DNA from: Castellaniella caeni NBRC 101664
Lineage (GTDB): Bacteria > Pseudomonadota > Gammaproteobacteria > Burkholderiales > Burkholderiaceae_B
Direction of reading: 5' to 3'
Assembly: GCF_001592225.1 (NCBI RefSeq)
Contig: NZ_BCWN01000002.1
Location: 1 to 64,000, forward strand
Length of the DNA: 64,000 nucleotides
Shown: positions 15,953 through 24,592 of the stretch, one piece after another
Numbering within the stretch: position 1 is the first letter of the stretch
Layout of the letters: each line of letters starts with the position of its first letter
Position numbers and translations under genes: made by a program
Notes under the pieces: generated by a model
Seen by the model: only the letters and a program-made list of their open reading frames with translations
Told to the model about the DNA's origin: nothing
The model's database searches: none

Positions 15953-17314
15953 TTAGAGCGCCCGCGCCACCGCATCGATCGATTGCTTGAGGCAGCCGAC
16001 CAGGTCATCGACCTGGGCTTCGCTGATGATGAGCGGCGGGCAGATGGCCACGCTGTCTTTGATGCCGCGCAGGATGAGGCCGTTGTCTTGTGCCTGCTTG
16101 ACCACCTTGGCGCCGACCGAGCCCGCGGGCTCGAAGGATGCGCGGGTGTCTTTGTTGGACACCAGCTCGACGGCGGCGATGAGCCCCATGCCGCGCACCT
16201 CGCCTACCAGCGGATGGTCGGCCAGGGCGCGCAGCTTGCTTTGCAGGATGGCGCCCACGCGAGCGGCGTTGTCCACCAGCTTGCGCTCTTCGATGATGGC
16301 GATGTTCTCCAGCGCCACCGCCGTGGCCACGGGGTGGCCGCTGGCCGTGTAGCCGTGGCCGAAGGTGCCCAGCTCGCCCGAATGGTGCGCGATGACGGAG
16401 GCCACCCGCTCGTTGATGAGCACGGCGGCCAGCGGCTGGTACGACGAGGTGATCTGCTTGGACAGCGTCATGAAGTCGGGCTCGATGCCAAACGGCTTGG
16501 AGGCGAACATGTGGCCGGTGCGACCAAAGCCCGTGATGACTTCGTCGGCGATCACCAGCACGTCGTACTTGCGGCACACGGCCTGCATCTTGGGCCAGTA
16601 GGTTTCGGGCGGCACGATGACGCCGCCCGCCCCCATGATGGGTTCGCCGATGAAGGCGGCCACGGTCTCGGGGCCTTCGTCCACGATCATGGCTTCGAGT
16701 TCGGCGGCCAGGCGATCGGCAAAGGCGCTTTGCGATTCGCCCGGCTGCGCCTGGTGATACCAGTGCGGGCAGCGCACGTGGCGAATCTGCGGCAGGGGCA
16801 GATCGAAGTCTTTGTGCAGGTAAGGCAGGCCCGTGAGGCTGGCGGCGGCCACGGTGACGCCGTGATAGCCGCTGTGGCGGGCAATGATCTTCTTTTTCTT
16901 GGTGCGCCCCAGGGCGTTGTTGTAGTACCAGACCATCTTCACGATGGTGTCGTTGGCCTCGGAGCCCGAATTGGTGAAGAAGGCCTGCGCCATGCGGCCC
17001 TCGGTGAGCCCGATCAGCTTTTCCGCCAGCCGGATGGACGGCACGTTGGTCTTGTGGCTGAAGGTGTGATAGAAGGGCAGGCATTCCATCTGACGCCGGG
17101 CGGCCTCGGCCAGACGCGGTTCGCTGAAGCCCAGCGCCACGCTCCACAGGCCCGACATGCCTTCAATGTAGCGCTTGCCCGACGTGTCGAAGACGTAGAT
17201 GCCTTCGCCGCGTTCCATGATGCACGGGCCCTGCACCCGGTGTTGTTCTGCGTTGGTGTACGAGTGCAGCTGAAAATTGATGTCGCTACGTGCCAGTGCG
17301 TCTTGTGTCGTCAT
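15953..17314 (-). CDS. class III (omega) aminotransferase
   Basis: 453 residues from ATG 17314 with AAGGGGG upstream. PLP-dependent transfer of an amino group from an amine or omega-amino acid to a keto acid. Landmarks: YIEGMSGLWSVALGFS, TNSGSEANDT for phosphate binding, RHSGYHGVT, IADEVITGFGRTG with the PLP Asp, and TLSKQITSSYQPL with the Schiff-base Lys near 285. It overlaps the end of the MocR regulator by 29 bases, so both are on one transcript. The substrate is not evident; the neighbouring polyamine-type transporter suggests an amine. Confidence 0.85.
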   Translation of the reverse strand: MTTQDALARSDINFQLHSYTNAEQHRVQGPCIMERGEGIYVFDTSGKRYIEGMSGLWSVALGFSEPRLAEAARRQMECLPFYHTFSHKTNVPSIRLAEKLIGLTEGRMAQAFFTNSGSEANDTIVKMVWYYNNALGRTKKKKIIARHSGYHGVTVAAASLTGLPYLHKDFDLPLPQIRHVRCPHWYHQAQPGESQSAFADRLAAELEAMIVDEGPETVAAFIGEPIMGAGGVIVPPETYWPKMQAVCRKYDVLVIADEVITGFGRTGHMFASKPFGIEPDFMTLSKQITSSYQPLAAVLINERVASVIAHHSGELGTFGHGYTASGHPVATAVALENIAIIEERKLVDNAARVGAILQSKLRALADHPLVGEVRGMGLIAAVELVSNKDTRASFEPAGSVGAKVVKQAQDNGLILRGIKDSVAICPPLIISEAQVDDLVGCLKQSIDAVARAL

Positions 17315-18827
17315 GACGACCCCCTTTGGAGTGAGAAGATTGCAGATAACGGCCAATGACGCGCGCGAGCACATCAAAGGCGGGCCGGATCTCGTCAGGC
17401 GTCACCCCGGCATAACCCAGCAACAGCCCGGATCGCGCATGCGCCCGATCCAGGTAATACGTGCTGAGGGGGCGGCTGATGACCCCCTCTTGCAAGGCGT
17501 TGCGCACGACGACTTCGTCGTCCACCCCTTCGGGCAGGGCCAACACCAGGTGCAGGCCGGCGTCGCCGCCCACCACTTCGAGCGTGTCGCCAAAGTGCCG
17601 GTGGATGGCCTCGATGAGACAGTCGCGCCGCTCGGCATAGCGGCGGCGCACACGCCGGATGTGCGAGCCCATGTGGCCTTCGCGCAGGAATTCGTCGAGC
17701 ACGGCGTGGTTGACCATATTGCCTTCGCGGTAGAGCTCGGCCACCGCGTCGGCAAAGGCGGGCGCCAGCGCGGGCGGTGCCACCAGAAACCCCACGCGCA
17801 GGCCCGGATACAAGGTCTTGCTGAAGCTGCCGGCGTAAATGACACGGCCCGATTCATCCATGCCCTGCAGCGAGGACAGCGGGCGCGTGCCGTAGCGGAA
17901 TTCGCTGTCATAGTCGTCTTCGAGGATCCAGCACGAGGTCTGGCGCGCGTAGTCGAGCAGCATGCGGCGCCGCGCGAGGCTCATGACCATGCCCAGCGGG
18001 TACTGGTGCGAGGGCGCCACCACGATGAGACGCGGGGGCTGGCGGTGGCTGTCGCCGTCGGGGGAAATGCCTTCGTCATCCACGCGCACCGGCACCACTT
18101 TGAGCCCGGCGGACGCCACCAGATTGCGCACGCCCCAGTACGCGGGTTCTTCGACCCAGACCGTGTCGCCTGGGTCGCACAGCAGGCGCACCGTGACATC
18201 CACCGCCTGGTGGATGCCGGTGGTCATGACCACCTGCTTGGCCGAGCCGCGCACCGAACGCACGCTGCCCAGGTAATCGGCAATGGACTGGCGCAGCGGC
18301 CCGTAACCGCCCGCCGGCGCATAGCGCATGAGATCCCAGGGGCCTGTGCGCCACAGACGATTCTGGATGCGCATCCAGACCTTGAGCGGAAACTCGCGCA
18401 CGTCGGGCACGCCCGGCATGAACGCCCCGGCCTGCAGGTTGGAAAAGCCCAGGTGAGCCAGCAGCGCCTGGCCCCGACGAGAGAGTTCGAGGCTGGGCGG
18501 GGCGTGCTCGTCGGCCCGCACGGCGGCCACCGGACGTTCGAGCGCGCCAGGAAGCTCTTGGCTGATGTCTTCGACGTAGGTGCCCCGCCCCACGCCGGCG
18601 CGTACATAGCCTTCTTCGGCCAGCTGGTCGTAGACCTGCAGCACGGTATTGCGGGCGATGCCCAGCTCGGCGGCCAGATCGCGGGTGGACGGCAGGCGGG
18701 TGCCCGCGGACAGGTGGCCTTCGAGTATGGCTCTACAGATCAGCTTGTATAAACGCAGATAGACAGGGCCATCTGCCGGAACTAAAAATGCCCTGAGCAA
18801 CCATTCAGAGAGAAGAAAGGCTTCCAA
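17286..18827 (-). CDS. MocR/GabR-type regulator (GntR HTH plus aminotransferase-like domain)
   Basis: 513 residues from a TTG with GGAG six bases upstream; no suitable ATG exists in frame. N-terminal winged helix: YLRLYKLICRAILEGHLSAG, then LPSTRDLAAELGIARNTVLQVYDQL. C-terminal fold-type I PLP domain with VVMTTGIHQAVD, the DDYDSEFRY motif, and SFSKTLYPGLRVGF with the PLP Lys near 336. Regulators of this class sense PLP adducts of amines or amino acids and control adjacent transporter and aminotransferase genes. It stands divergent from the ABC operon over a 108-base gap and probably controls both directions. Confidence 0.88.
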   Translation of the reverse strand: MEAFLLSEWLLRAFLVPADGPVYLRLYKLICRAILEGHLSAGTRLPSTRDLAAELGIARNTVLQVYDQLAEEGYVRAGVGRGTYVEDISQELPGALERPVAAVRADEHAPPSLELSRRGQALLAHLGFSNLQAGAFMPGVPDVREFPLKVWMRIQNRLWRTGPWDLMRYAPAGGYGPLRQSIADYLGSVRSVRGSAKQVVMTTGIHQAVDVTVRLLCDPGDTVWVEEPAYWGVRNLVASAGLKVVPVRVDDEGISPDGDSHRQPPRLIVVAPSHQYPLGMVMSLARRRMLLDYARQTSCWILEDDYDSEFRYGTRPLSSLQGMDESGRVIYAGSFSKTLYPGLRVGFLVAPPALAPAFADAVAELYREGNMVNHAVLDEFLREGHMGSHIRRVRRRYAERRDCLIEAIHRHFGDTLEVVGGDAGLHLVLALPEGVDDEVVVRNALQEGVISRPLSTYYLDRAHARSGLLLGYAGVTPDEIRPAFDVLARVIGRYLQSSHSKGGRHDDTRRTGT

Positions 18828-18935
18828 ATTGGCTCCATCAAAATTAGATAATTGGGTCTATTTGACAAACCAAAACCTCAGTATAGTGAAAAAAACGAAA
18901 CGCGGATACCGCGTACAAACCACGGAGACCAAGCC
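18828..18935. promoter_or_regulatory. divergent control region between the MocR gene and the ABC operon
   Basis: AT-rich compared with its surroundings. TTGACA (18862-18867) and TATAGT (18882-18887) face the ABC operon, but only 14 bases apart, so this would be an activator-dependent promoter if used. ATTAGATAATT nearby is a possible half-site for the MocR protein. I cannot define the operator. Confidence 0.35.
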
Positions 18936-19019
18936 ATGAATCACGCGCTTCCCCTGACAATCCCGGATGGTTCCCATCGACCGGACATGGGTATCCTTCC
19001 TCTCGTACTCAACGCCTGA
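18936..19019 (+). CDS. 27-residue leader-like small protein ahead of the ABC operon
   Basis: ATG 18936 is preceded by ACGGAGACC, nearly the same ribosome-site sequence as that before the binding-protein gene of this operon (CGGAGACAAGCCC ATG). The frame MNHALPLTIPDGS, then HRPDMGILPLVLNA ends in TGA 33 bases before the ATPase start. It is the first good start of the transcript. I recognise no family. It may be a leader peptide, a small protein, or a peptide substrate. Confidence 0.4.
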   Translation: MNHALPLTIPDGSHRPDMGILPLVLNA

Positions 19020-19052
19020 TCGGGCGCTGCATCTGTCCCGGAGGTTTTGCCG

Positions 19053-20147
19053 ATGTCCGCTGCAATGCCCGCCGAACCCCTGGTGCGTTTCCAAGGGGTT
19101 CAAAAGTCCTACGATGGCGCAAGCCTGGTGGTTCGAGACCTCAATCTCGACATCTACCCGGGCGAGTTCCTCTCGCTGCTGGGCCCATCGGGCTCTGGCA
19201 AGACCACCTGTCTGATGATGCTGGCCGGTTTTGAAACCCCCACCGGGGGCGACATTCTGCTCGATGGCCAGCGCCTGAACGACGTGCCGCCGCACCACCG
19301 CAACCTGGGCATGGTGTTTCAAAACTACGCGCTGTTTCCGCACCTGACGGTCGAGCAGAACCTCGAATACCCGCTCAAGGTGCGCAAGGTGGCGCCGGCC
19401 GATCGCACGCGGCGCGTCCACGAAGCCCTGGGCATGGTGCAGATGCAAAGCTTTGCCAAGCGCTACCCGGCCCAGCTCTCGGGCGGCCAGCAACAGCGCG
19501 TGGCCCTGGCCCGGGCGCTCGTCTTCGAACCCAAGATCGTGCTCATGGATGAACCGCTGGGCGCACTGGACAAGCAGCTGCGCGAACACATGCAGCTCGA
19601 ACTCAAGGCGCTGCACCGCCAGCTGGGCATCACCTTCGTCTACGTCACGCACGACCAAAGCGAAGCGCTCACCATGAGCAACCGCATTGCCGTGTTCAAC
19701 CAGGGCATCATCCAGCAGGTGTCCGCCGCCGATACGCTGTACGAGACGCCCTGCAACCGCTTCGTGGCGGGTTTCGTGGGCGACAGCAACCAATTTCCAG
19801 GCACCGTGCGCCAGACCGACGGCGAGCACTGCCAGGTCGCGCTCAACGACGGCACCCTCATTGAAGGCATCAACGTCCAGCACCTGACGGCGGGTGCCCC
19901 CTGCGTGGTGGCGATCCGCCCCGAACGCATCGAACCCGGCGCGCACGACGGCCAGCCCAACCGCTTCCAGGCGCGAACCGTCGATGAGGTCTACCTGGGC
20001 GACCACGTGCGCCTACGCTGCCGCATCGGTGAATCGGAAACCTTTTTCGTCAAGATGCCTCTGGCTGCGAACCCGGAAGCACAGACCCGCGGGCAGGACA
20101 TCGCCCTGAAGGTCGATCGCCAATACGTTCGCGTCTTCCAACCCTGA
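19053..20147 (+). CDS. polyamine-type ABC transporter ATP-binding protein (PotA-like)
   Basis: 364 residues from ATG 19053, GGAGG eight bases upstream. Energises import through the two permeases downstream. Walker [11 protein letters not shown]-loop [11 protein letters not shown], signature LSGGQQQR, Walker [12 protein letters not shown] and the switch His in VTHDQSEAL are intact. The C-terminal 120 residues form a TOBE domain, as in PotA/FbpC-type subunits. First gene of an ATPase, binding protein, permease, permease series. Confidence 0.9.
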   Translation: MSAAMPAEPLVRFQGVQKSYDGASLVVRDLNLDIYPGEFLSLLGPSGSGKTTCLMMLAGFETPTGGDILLDGQRLNDVPPHHRNLGMVFQNYALFPHLTVEQNLEYPLKVRKVAPADRTRRVHEALGMVQMQSFAKRYPAQLSGGQQQRVALARALVFEPKIVLMDEPLGALDKQLREHMQLELKALHRQLGITFVYVTHDQSEALTMSNRIAVFNQGIIQQVSAADTLYETPCNRFVAGFVGDSNQFPGTVRQTDGEHCQVALNDGTLIEGINVQHLTAGAPCVVAIRPERIEPGAHDGQPNRFQARTVDEVYLGDHVRLRCRIGESETFFVKMPLAANPEAQTRGQDIALKVDRQYVRVFQP

Positions 20148-20174
20148 TACCGCCATTCCACCGGAGACAAGCCC

Positions 20175-21221
20175 ATGAAACCCCGTTCACTGCTCGTGGC
20201 CCTCGCCCTGTCCACCCCGCTGGCCCTGCTGGCCCAGGGCCCGGCCCAGGCCCGCGACCTCACCGTCGTCAACTTCGGCGGCGCCAATGGCGACGCCCAG
20301 ACCGCCGCCTTCATCAAGCCCTACGAAAAAGAATCCGGCAAGAAGATCATCCCCGTCGCCTATAACGGCGAACAAGCCAAGGTCAAGGCCATGGTGCAGG
20401 CAGGCAACGTGGTGTGGGACGCGGTCGAAGTCGAAACCGGCGACCTGGGCCGCGGCTGCGAAGAAGGCACCTACGAGAACATCGACTGGTCCACCGTGCT
20501 CAATAAAGAAGACATGGTGCCCGGCGCGCTCAAGTACTGCGGGGTGGGCACCTTCGTGTGGTCCACCGTGCTGGCCTACAACGGCGACGCCCTGAAGACC
20601 GCGCCCACCAGCTGGGCCGATTTCTGGGACGTGAAGAAATTCCCCGGCAAGCGCGGCCTGCGCAAGGGCGCGCACTACAACCTCGAATTCGCGCTGATGG
20701 CCGACGGCGTGGCGCCCAAGGACGTCTACACCGTGCTCGCCACCCCCGAGGGCGTGGATCGCGCCTTCAAGAAGCTCGACGAACTCAAGCCCAACATCCA
20801 GTGGTGGGAGGCCGGCGCCCAGCCGCCGCAAATGCTCACGGCGGGCGATGTGGTGATGTCCTCGGCCTATAACGGGCGCATCGACGCCGCGCAGCGCGAA
20901 GGCCGCAACCTGAAAATCTCCTGGCCGGGCAGCGTCTACGACTTCGACTACTGGGTCATCCCCACGGGTTCGGCCAACAAAGAGCAGGCCATCGAATTCA
21001 TCAAATACGCCAGTTCGCCCAAGGCCCAGGCGGCCTACTCCGAGCACATTGCCTACGGCCCCGTCAGCAAGCGCGCCATCGGGCTGCTCAGCCGCGAAGT
21101 GCTGGCCAAGGTGCCCAATTCGCCCGACAACGTCAAGGATGCGATTTTCAACAATCTTGAATTCTGGACAGACCACGGCGAAGAACTTGAACAGCGTTTC
21201 ACGGCCTGGGCCGCCCGCTGA
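20175..21221 (+). CDS. polyamine-type ABC transporter substrate-binding protein (PotD/PotF-like)
   Basis: 348 residues with a Sec signal peptide (about 1-26, cleavage near AQARDLTV). DLTVVNFGGANGDAQTAAFIKPYEKESG and WDAVEVETGDL are the PotD-like N-lobe, and WVIPTGSANKEQAIEFIKYASSPKAQ the C-lobe. Periplasmic receptor for a cationic or aromatic amine; the ligand is not deducible. It starts 27 bases after the ATPase gene. Confidence 0.88.
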   Translation: MKPRSLLVALALSTPLALLAQGPAQARDLTVVNFGGANGDAQTAAFIKPYEKESGKKIIPVAYNGEQAKVKAMVQAGNVVWDAVEVETGDLGRGCEEGTYENIDWSTVLNKEDMVPGALKYCGVGTFVWSTVLAYNGDALKTAPTSWADFWDVKKFPGKRGLRKGAHYNLEFALMADGVAPKDVYTVLATPEGVDRAFKKLDELKPNIQWWEAGAQPPQMLTAGDVVMSSAYNGRIDAAQREGRNLKISWPGSVYDFDYWVIPTGSANKEQAIEFIKYASSPKAQAAYSEHIAYGPVSKRAIGLLSREVLAKVPNSPDNVKDAIFNNLEFWTDHGEELEQRFTAWAAR

Positions 21222-21265
21222 TCTCGGATAAGCTCCCCGGCTGACGCCTGCTCAGCCGCCTGGCA

Positions 21266-21298
21266 CCCGCCGTGCCGAGCACCGCCGCTCGGCGCGGG
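21266..21298 (+). other. intercistronic hairpin between binding protein and permease genes
   Basis: GCCGAGC-N6-GCTCGGC, extended by outer CCCGC/GCGGG arms after a bulge, in the 128-base gap. Such structures after binding-protein genes commonly protect the upstream message and lower permease expression. Confidence 0.5.
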
Positions 21299-21349
21299 CG
21301 ACGGGCGCCAGGGCCATCCATTTCGGATCGGCCCACCCCGCAAGGTGAG

Positions 21350-22588
21350 ATGATGGACACCACTCTAGAGAACCCGGCAGCCATCCGGCACGCACTTCGG
21401 ACGACACAGCGCCGCCGCACGGCCCGCGCCCTGATCCTGATCGGGCCGCTGGCGCTTTTTCTGCTGATCATCTTCGTCATCCCGATCGCCTCGCTGCTCA
21501 CCCGCGCCATCGACAACCCCGAAGTCATCCAGACTTTGCCGCGCACCCTGCAGGCCCTGCAAGGCTGGGATCACGCCGCGCCGGTGCCGCCCGCGGCCTA
21601 CCGCGCCCTGAGCGACGACCTGGGCAAGGCGAAAAACTCCCGCGCCGTGGGCGAACTGGCCCGGCGCCTGAACTACGAGATCTCAGGCTATCGTTCGCTC
21701 ATCTTCAAGACGGCGCGCAAGGCCCCCCTGCATGCCGATACCGATGCGGCGGCCCGCGACGCGCTCATCGCCCTGGACAAGCGCTGGGACGAACCACGCT
21801 ACTGGCAGGCCATCGCCGGCAACGACCACGCCTGGTCGTCGTACTATCTGCTGGCGTCGCTCGACCTGCGGGTGGACAGCCACGGCGACATCGTCTCCAT
21901 TCCGCCGGACGTGTCCGCCTTTCGCGCGATCTTCACGCGCACCTTCGTCATCAGCCTGGTGGTCACGCTGGTCTGCCTGGTGCTGGGCTACCCGCTGGCC
22001 TACTGGATCACGCGCCTGAGCAAGCGCAAGGCCAATCTGGTGCTCATCTGCATCCTGATCCCCTTCTGGACGTCCGTGCTGGTGCGCATTGCCGCCTGGG
22101 TGGTGCTGCTGCAGCGCGAAGGCCTCATCAACAGCGGCCTGATGCACCTGGGGATCATCTCCGAACCCCTGCCCCTGCTGTTCAACCGCCTGGGCGTCTA
22201 CATCGCCATGGTGCACATCCTGCTGCCCTTCATGGTGCTGCCGCTCTACAGCGTGATGCAGTCGGTGCCGCCCAGCTACCAGCGCGCCGCGATTTCGCTG
22301 GGCAGCCACCCCTTCGCCGCCTTCTGGCGCGTCTACGTGCCGCAGACCTATCCGGGGGTCGCCGCGGGCTCGCTGCTGGTCTTCATCATCGCCATCGGCT
22401 ACTACATCACCCCGGCGCTGCTGGGCGGCGCCAGCGACCAGATGATCAGCTACTACGTGGCGTACTTCACCAACCAGACGATCAACTGGGGCATGGCCAG
22501 CGCGCTGGGCTTGCTGCTGCTGGCGGGCACCCTGCTGCTCTACGCCCTGTACCGCCGAATCTCCGGCAAAGAACTCGCGCTCAGCTAA
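21350..22588 (+). CDS. ABC transporter permease (PotB-like) with enlarged periplasmic loop
   Basis: 412 residues from ATG 21350 (AAGGTGAG upstream; the next codon is also ATG). First helix LILIGPLALFLLIIFVIPIASLL, then about 130 hydrophilic residues before the second helix, far longer than in PotB (total usually near 280). The permease core follows, with TFVISLVVTLVCLVLGYPLAYWI and the EAA-like loop YQRAAISLGSHPFAAFWRVYVPQ. It forms the channel with the next gene. Confidence 0.87.
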   Translation: MMDTTLENPAAIRHALRTTQRRRTARALILIGPLALFLLIIFVIPIASLLTRAIDNPEVIQTLPRTLQALQGWDHAAPVPPAAYRALSDDLGKAKNSRAVGELARRLNYEISGYRSLIFKTARKAPLHADTDAAARDALIALDKRWDEPRYWQAIAGNDHAWSSYYLLASLDLRVDSHGDIVSIPPDVSAFRAIFTRTFVISLVVTLVCLVLGYPLAYWITRLSKRKANLVLICILIPFWTSVLVRIAAWVVLLQREGLINSGLMHLGIISEPLPLLFNRLGVYIAMVHILLPFMVLPLYSVMQSVPPSYQRAAISLGSHPFAAFWRVYVPQTYPGVAAGSLLVFIIAIGYYITPALLGGASDQMISYYVAYFTNQTINWGMASALGLLLLAGTLLLYALYRRISGKELALS

Positions 22589-22598
22589 GAAGGCCAGC

Positions 22599-23441
22599 AT
22601 GCTCAAGACCCCATTGCCCCCTTATGCATCCGCCAGCGAGCGGCTCTGGTACTACACCCTGCGCACGCTGTGCGGGCTGATCCTGCTGTTTCTGCTGCTG
22701 CCGGTGCTGGTCATCATTCCACTGTCGTTCAGCGACAGCACGATGCTCATCTACCCTATCCAGTCCTTTTCCACGCACTGGTACACGACGCTGTTTCACT
22801 CCGACGAATGGATGCGCGCCACGCGCAACAGCTTCATCGTGGCGCCCGCCGCCACGCTCATCGCCACGGTGCTGGGCACGCTGGCCGCCGCCGGCCTGCA
22901 CCGCGCGCAGTTTCCCGGCAAGGGGCTGCTGATGGCCGTGCTCATCTCGCCCATGATCGTGCCGCTGGTGGTCACCGGCCTGGGCATCTACCTGTTTTTC
23001 GCGCCCTACGGCCTGGTCAACAGCTACCCGGGGCTCATCCTGGCGCTGGCAGCCATCGGCGCCCCCTTCGTGGTCACTACCGTCTCGGCCACGCTGCAGG
23101 GCTTCGATCCGAATCTGCTGCGCGCCAGCTACAGCCTGGGCGTGGGGCCCATCGAAACCTTCTTCAAGATCACCCTGCCCATCATCGCTCCCGGCGTGAT
23201 CGCCGGGGCCCTGTTCGCCTTCGCCACGGCCTTCGACGAAATCGTCATCACCCTGTTTCTGGCGGGGCCCGAGCAAGTCACCCTGCCGCGGCAGATGTTC
23301 ACCGGTATCCGCGAGAACATCAGCCCGGTGATTGCGGCGGTCGCCACCATCCTGATCCTCTTTTCCACCAGCCTGCTGCTGGTGCTCGAATGGCTGCGCG
23401 GGCGGGCCGCCGCCAAGACGACACGCGTCGACGCAGAATAG
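22599..23441 (+). CDS. ABC transporter permease (PotC-like)
   Basis: 280 residues, six predicted helices beginning LRTLCGLILLFLLLPVLVIIPLSF. The EAA loop LLRASYSLGVGPIETFFKITLPII contacts the ATPase. It starts 10 bases after the first permease and ends the transporter part of the operon. The next gene follows after 246 bases, in which CTATC-GT-GATAG (about 23564-23575) is a weak operator-like repeat. Confidence 0.88.
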   Translation: MLKTPLPPYASASERLWYYTLRTLCGLILLFLLLPVLVIIPLSFSDSTMLIYPIQSFSTHWYTTLFHSDEWMRATRNSFIVAPAATLIATVLGTLAAAGLHRAQFPGKGLLMAVLISPMIVPLVVTGLGIYLFFAPYGLVNSYPGLILALAAIGAPFVVTTVSATLQGFDPNLLRASYSLGVGPIETFFKITLPIIAPGVIAGALFAFATAFDEIVITLFLAGPEQVTLPRQMFTGIRENISPVIAAVATILILFSTSLLLVLEWLRGRAAAKTTRVDAE

Positions 23442-23687
23442 ACCGACACGGCGCAGCCGACCCCCGCGGCTCCCGCCAGAACCGAGGGGCGGCGCGCACC
23501 GACCCGCGTCTGCCATGACACCGCCCAGCGGCAATAAGCGCAATCCGCGGATAAGCGCCGCACTATCGTGATAGGCCTGCCCGGCATTCTTCAGCACTAT
23601 TCAATTCATAACTAAAGCAATATCGGTCTTTGATGAAAGCGCCGGTTTTTGCACCGAATAGTCGAGCAAGAATGCCAAGGAGGCAGC

Positions 23688-24476
23688 ATGAAGGGACTCA
23701 AGGACACAGTGGTCATCGTCACAGGTGGCGCCACACTGATCGGCGCGGGCGTCGTCCAGGCGCTGCGCGGCTACGGCGCCCGGGTGGCCGTCTTCGACAT
23801 CGATGTCGAGGGGGGCCGACGTCTGCAGGCAAGCGACCCGGACGGCATCCGCTTCTGGCCAGTGGACATCACCGACGACGAACAGCTGCAAGAGGGCATC
23901 GCCGCCGTGGTCAACCATTTCGGACGGCTCGGCGGCCTGGTCAACCTGGCGGCCACCTATCTCGACGAAGGGCGGCAATCAGGACGCAATGACTGGCTGG
24001 CCGCGCTCAACGTCAACCTGGTGAGCGCCGTCATGGCCTGCCGGGCGGCGCACCCCTACCTGGCACAGGCCGGGGGCGGGGCCATCGTCAACTTCACCAG
24101 CATTTCGTCCAAGGTGGCGCAGGCCGGGCGCTGGCTCTACCCCGTCTCCAAGGCGGGCCTCGTGCAGCTGACGCGCAACCTGGCCCTGGATTTCGCCGCC
24201 GACGGCATCCGCGTCAATTCAGTCTCTCCCGGCTGGACGTGGTCGCGCGTCATGGACGAGCTCACGGGCGGTGACCGCGCCAAGACCGACCGGGTCGCGC
24301 GCGACTTTCACCTGCTGGGGCGCGTGGGCGACCCGCGCGAGGTGGGCGACGTCGTGGCCTTCCTGCTCTCGGAACACGCCTCGTTCGTGACGGGTGCCGA
24401 TTATGCCGTGGACGGCGGCTACTCGGCCATGGGGCCGGAACAGGCCAGCGCCGCCATCCCGCGCCTGGCGCAATAG
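23688..24476 (+). CDS. short-chain dehydrogenase/reductase
   Basis: 262 residues from ATG 23688 with AAGGAGG. NAD(P)-binding TGGATLIGAG at about 11-20 (a variant of TGxxxGIG), VFDID acid end of strand 2 favouring NAD, LVNLAAT, catalytic Ser in SISSK and YPVSKAG with the Tyr-Lys pair near 155. The last part IRVNSVSPGWTWS is typical. As first enzyme gene of the catabolic run it could oxidise an alcohol or dihydrodiol formed by the monooxygenase encoded next. Confidence 0.85.
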   Translation: MKGLKDTVVIVTGGATLIGAGVVQALRGYGARVAVFDIDVEGGRRLQASDPDGIRFWPVDITDDEQLQEGIAAVVNHFGRLGGLVNLAATYLDEGRQSGRNDWLAALNVNLVSAVMACRAAHPYLAQAGGGAIVNFTSISSKVAQAGRWLYPVSKAGLVQLTRNLALDFAADGIRVNSVSPGWTWSRVMDELTGGDRAKTDRVARDFHLLGRVGDPREVGDVVAFLLSEHASFVTGADYAVDGGYSAMGPEQASAAIPRLAQ

Positions 24477-24592
24477 TCCCCGGCCATCGACCAAACCCCA
24501 TGCACGAGCGGCGTTCGGGCAAGCGCGCGCCGTGCAGCAAGCTGCACAAGATTCCCATTCGGGAACACCTCGCCCCCCAAAGGAGAACACAC

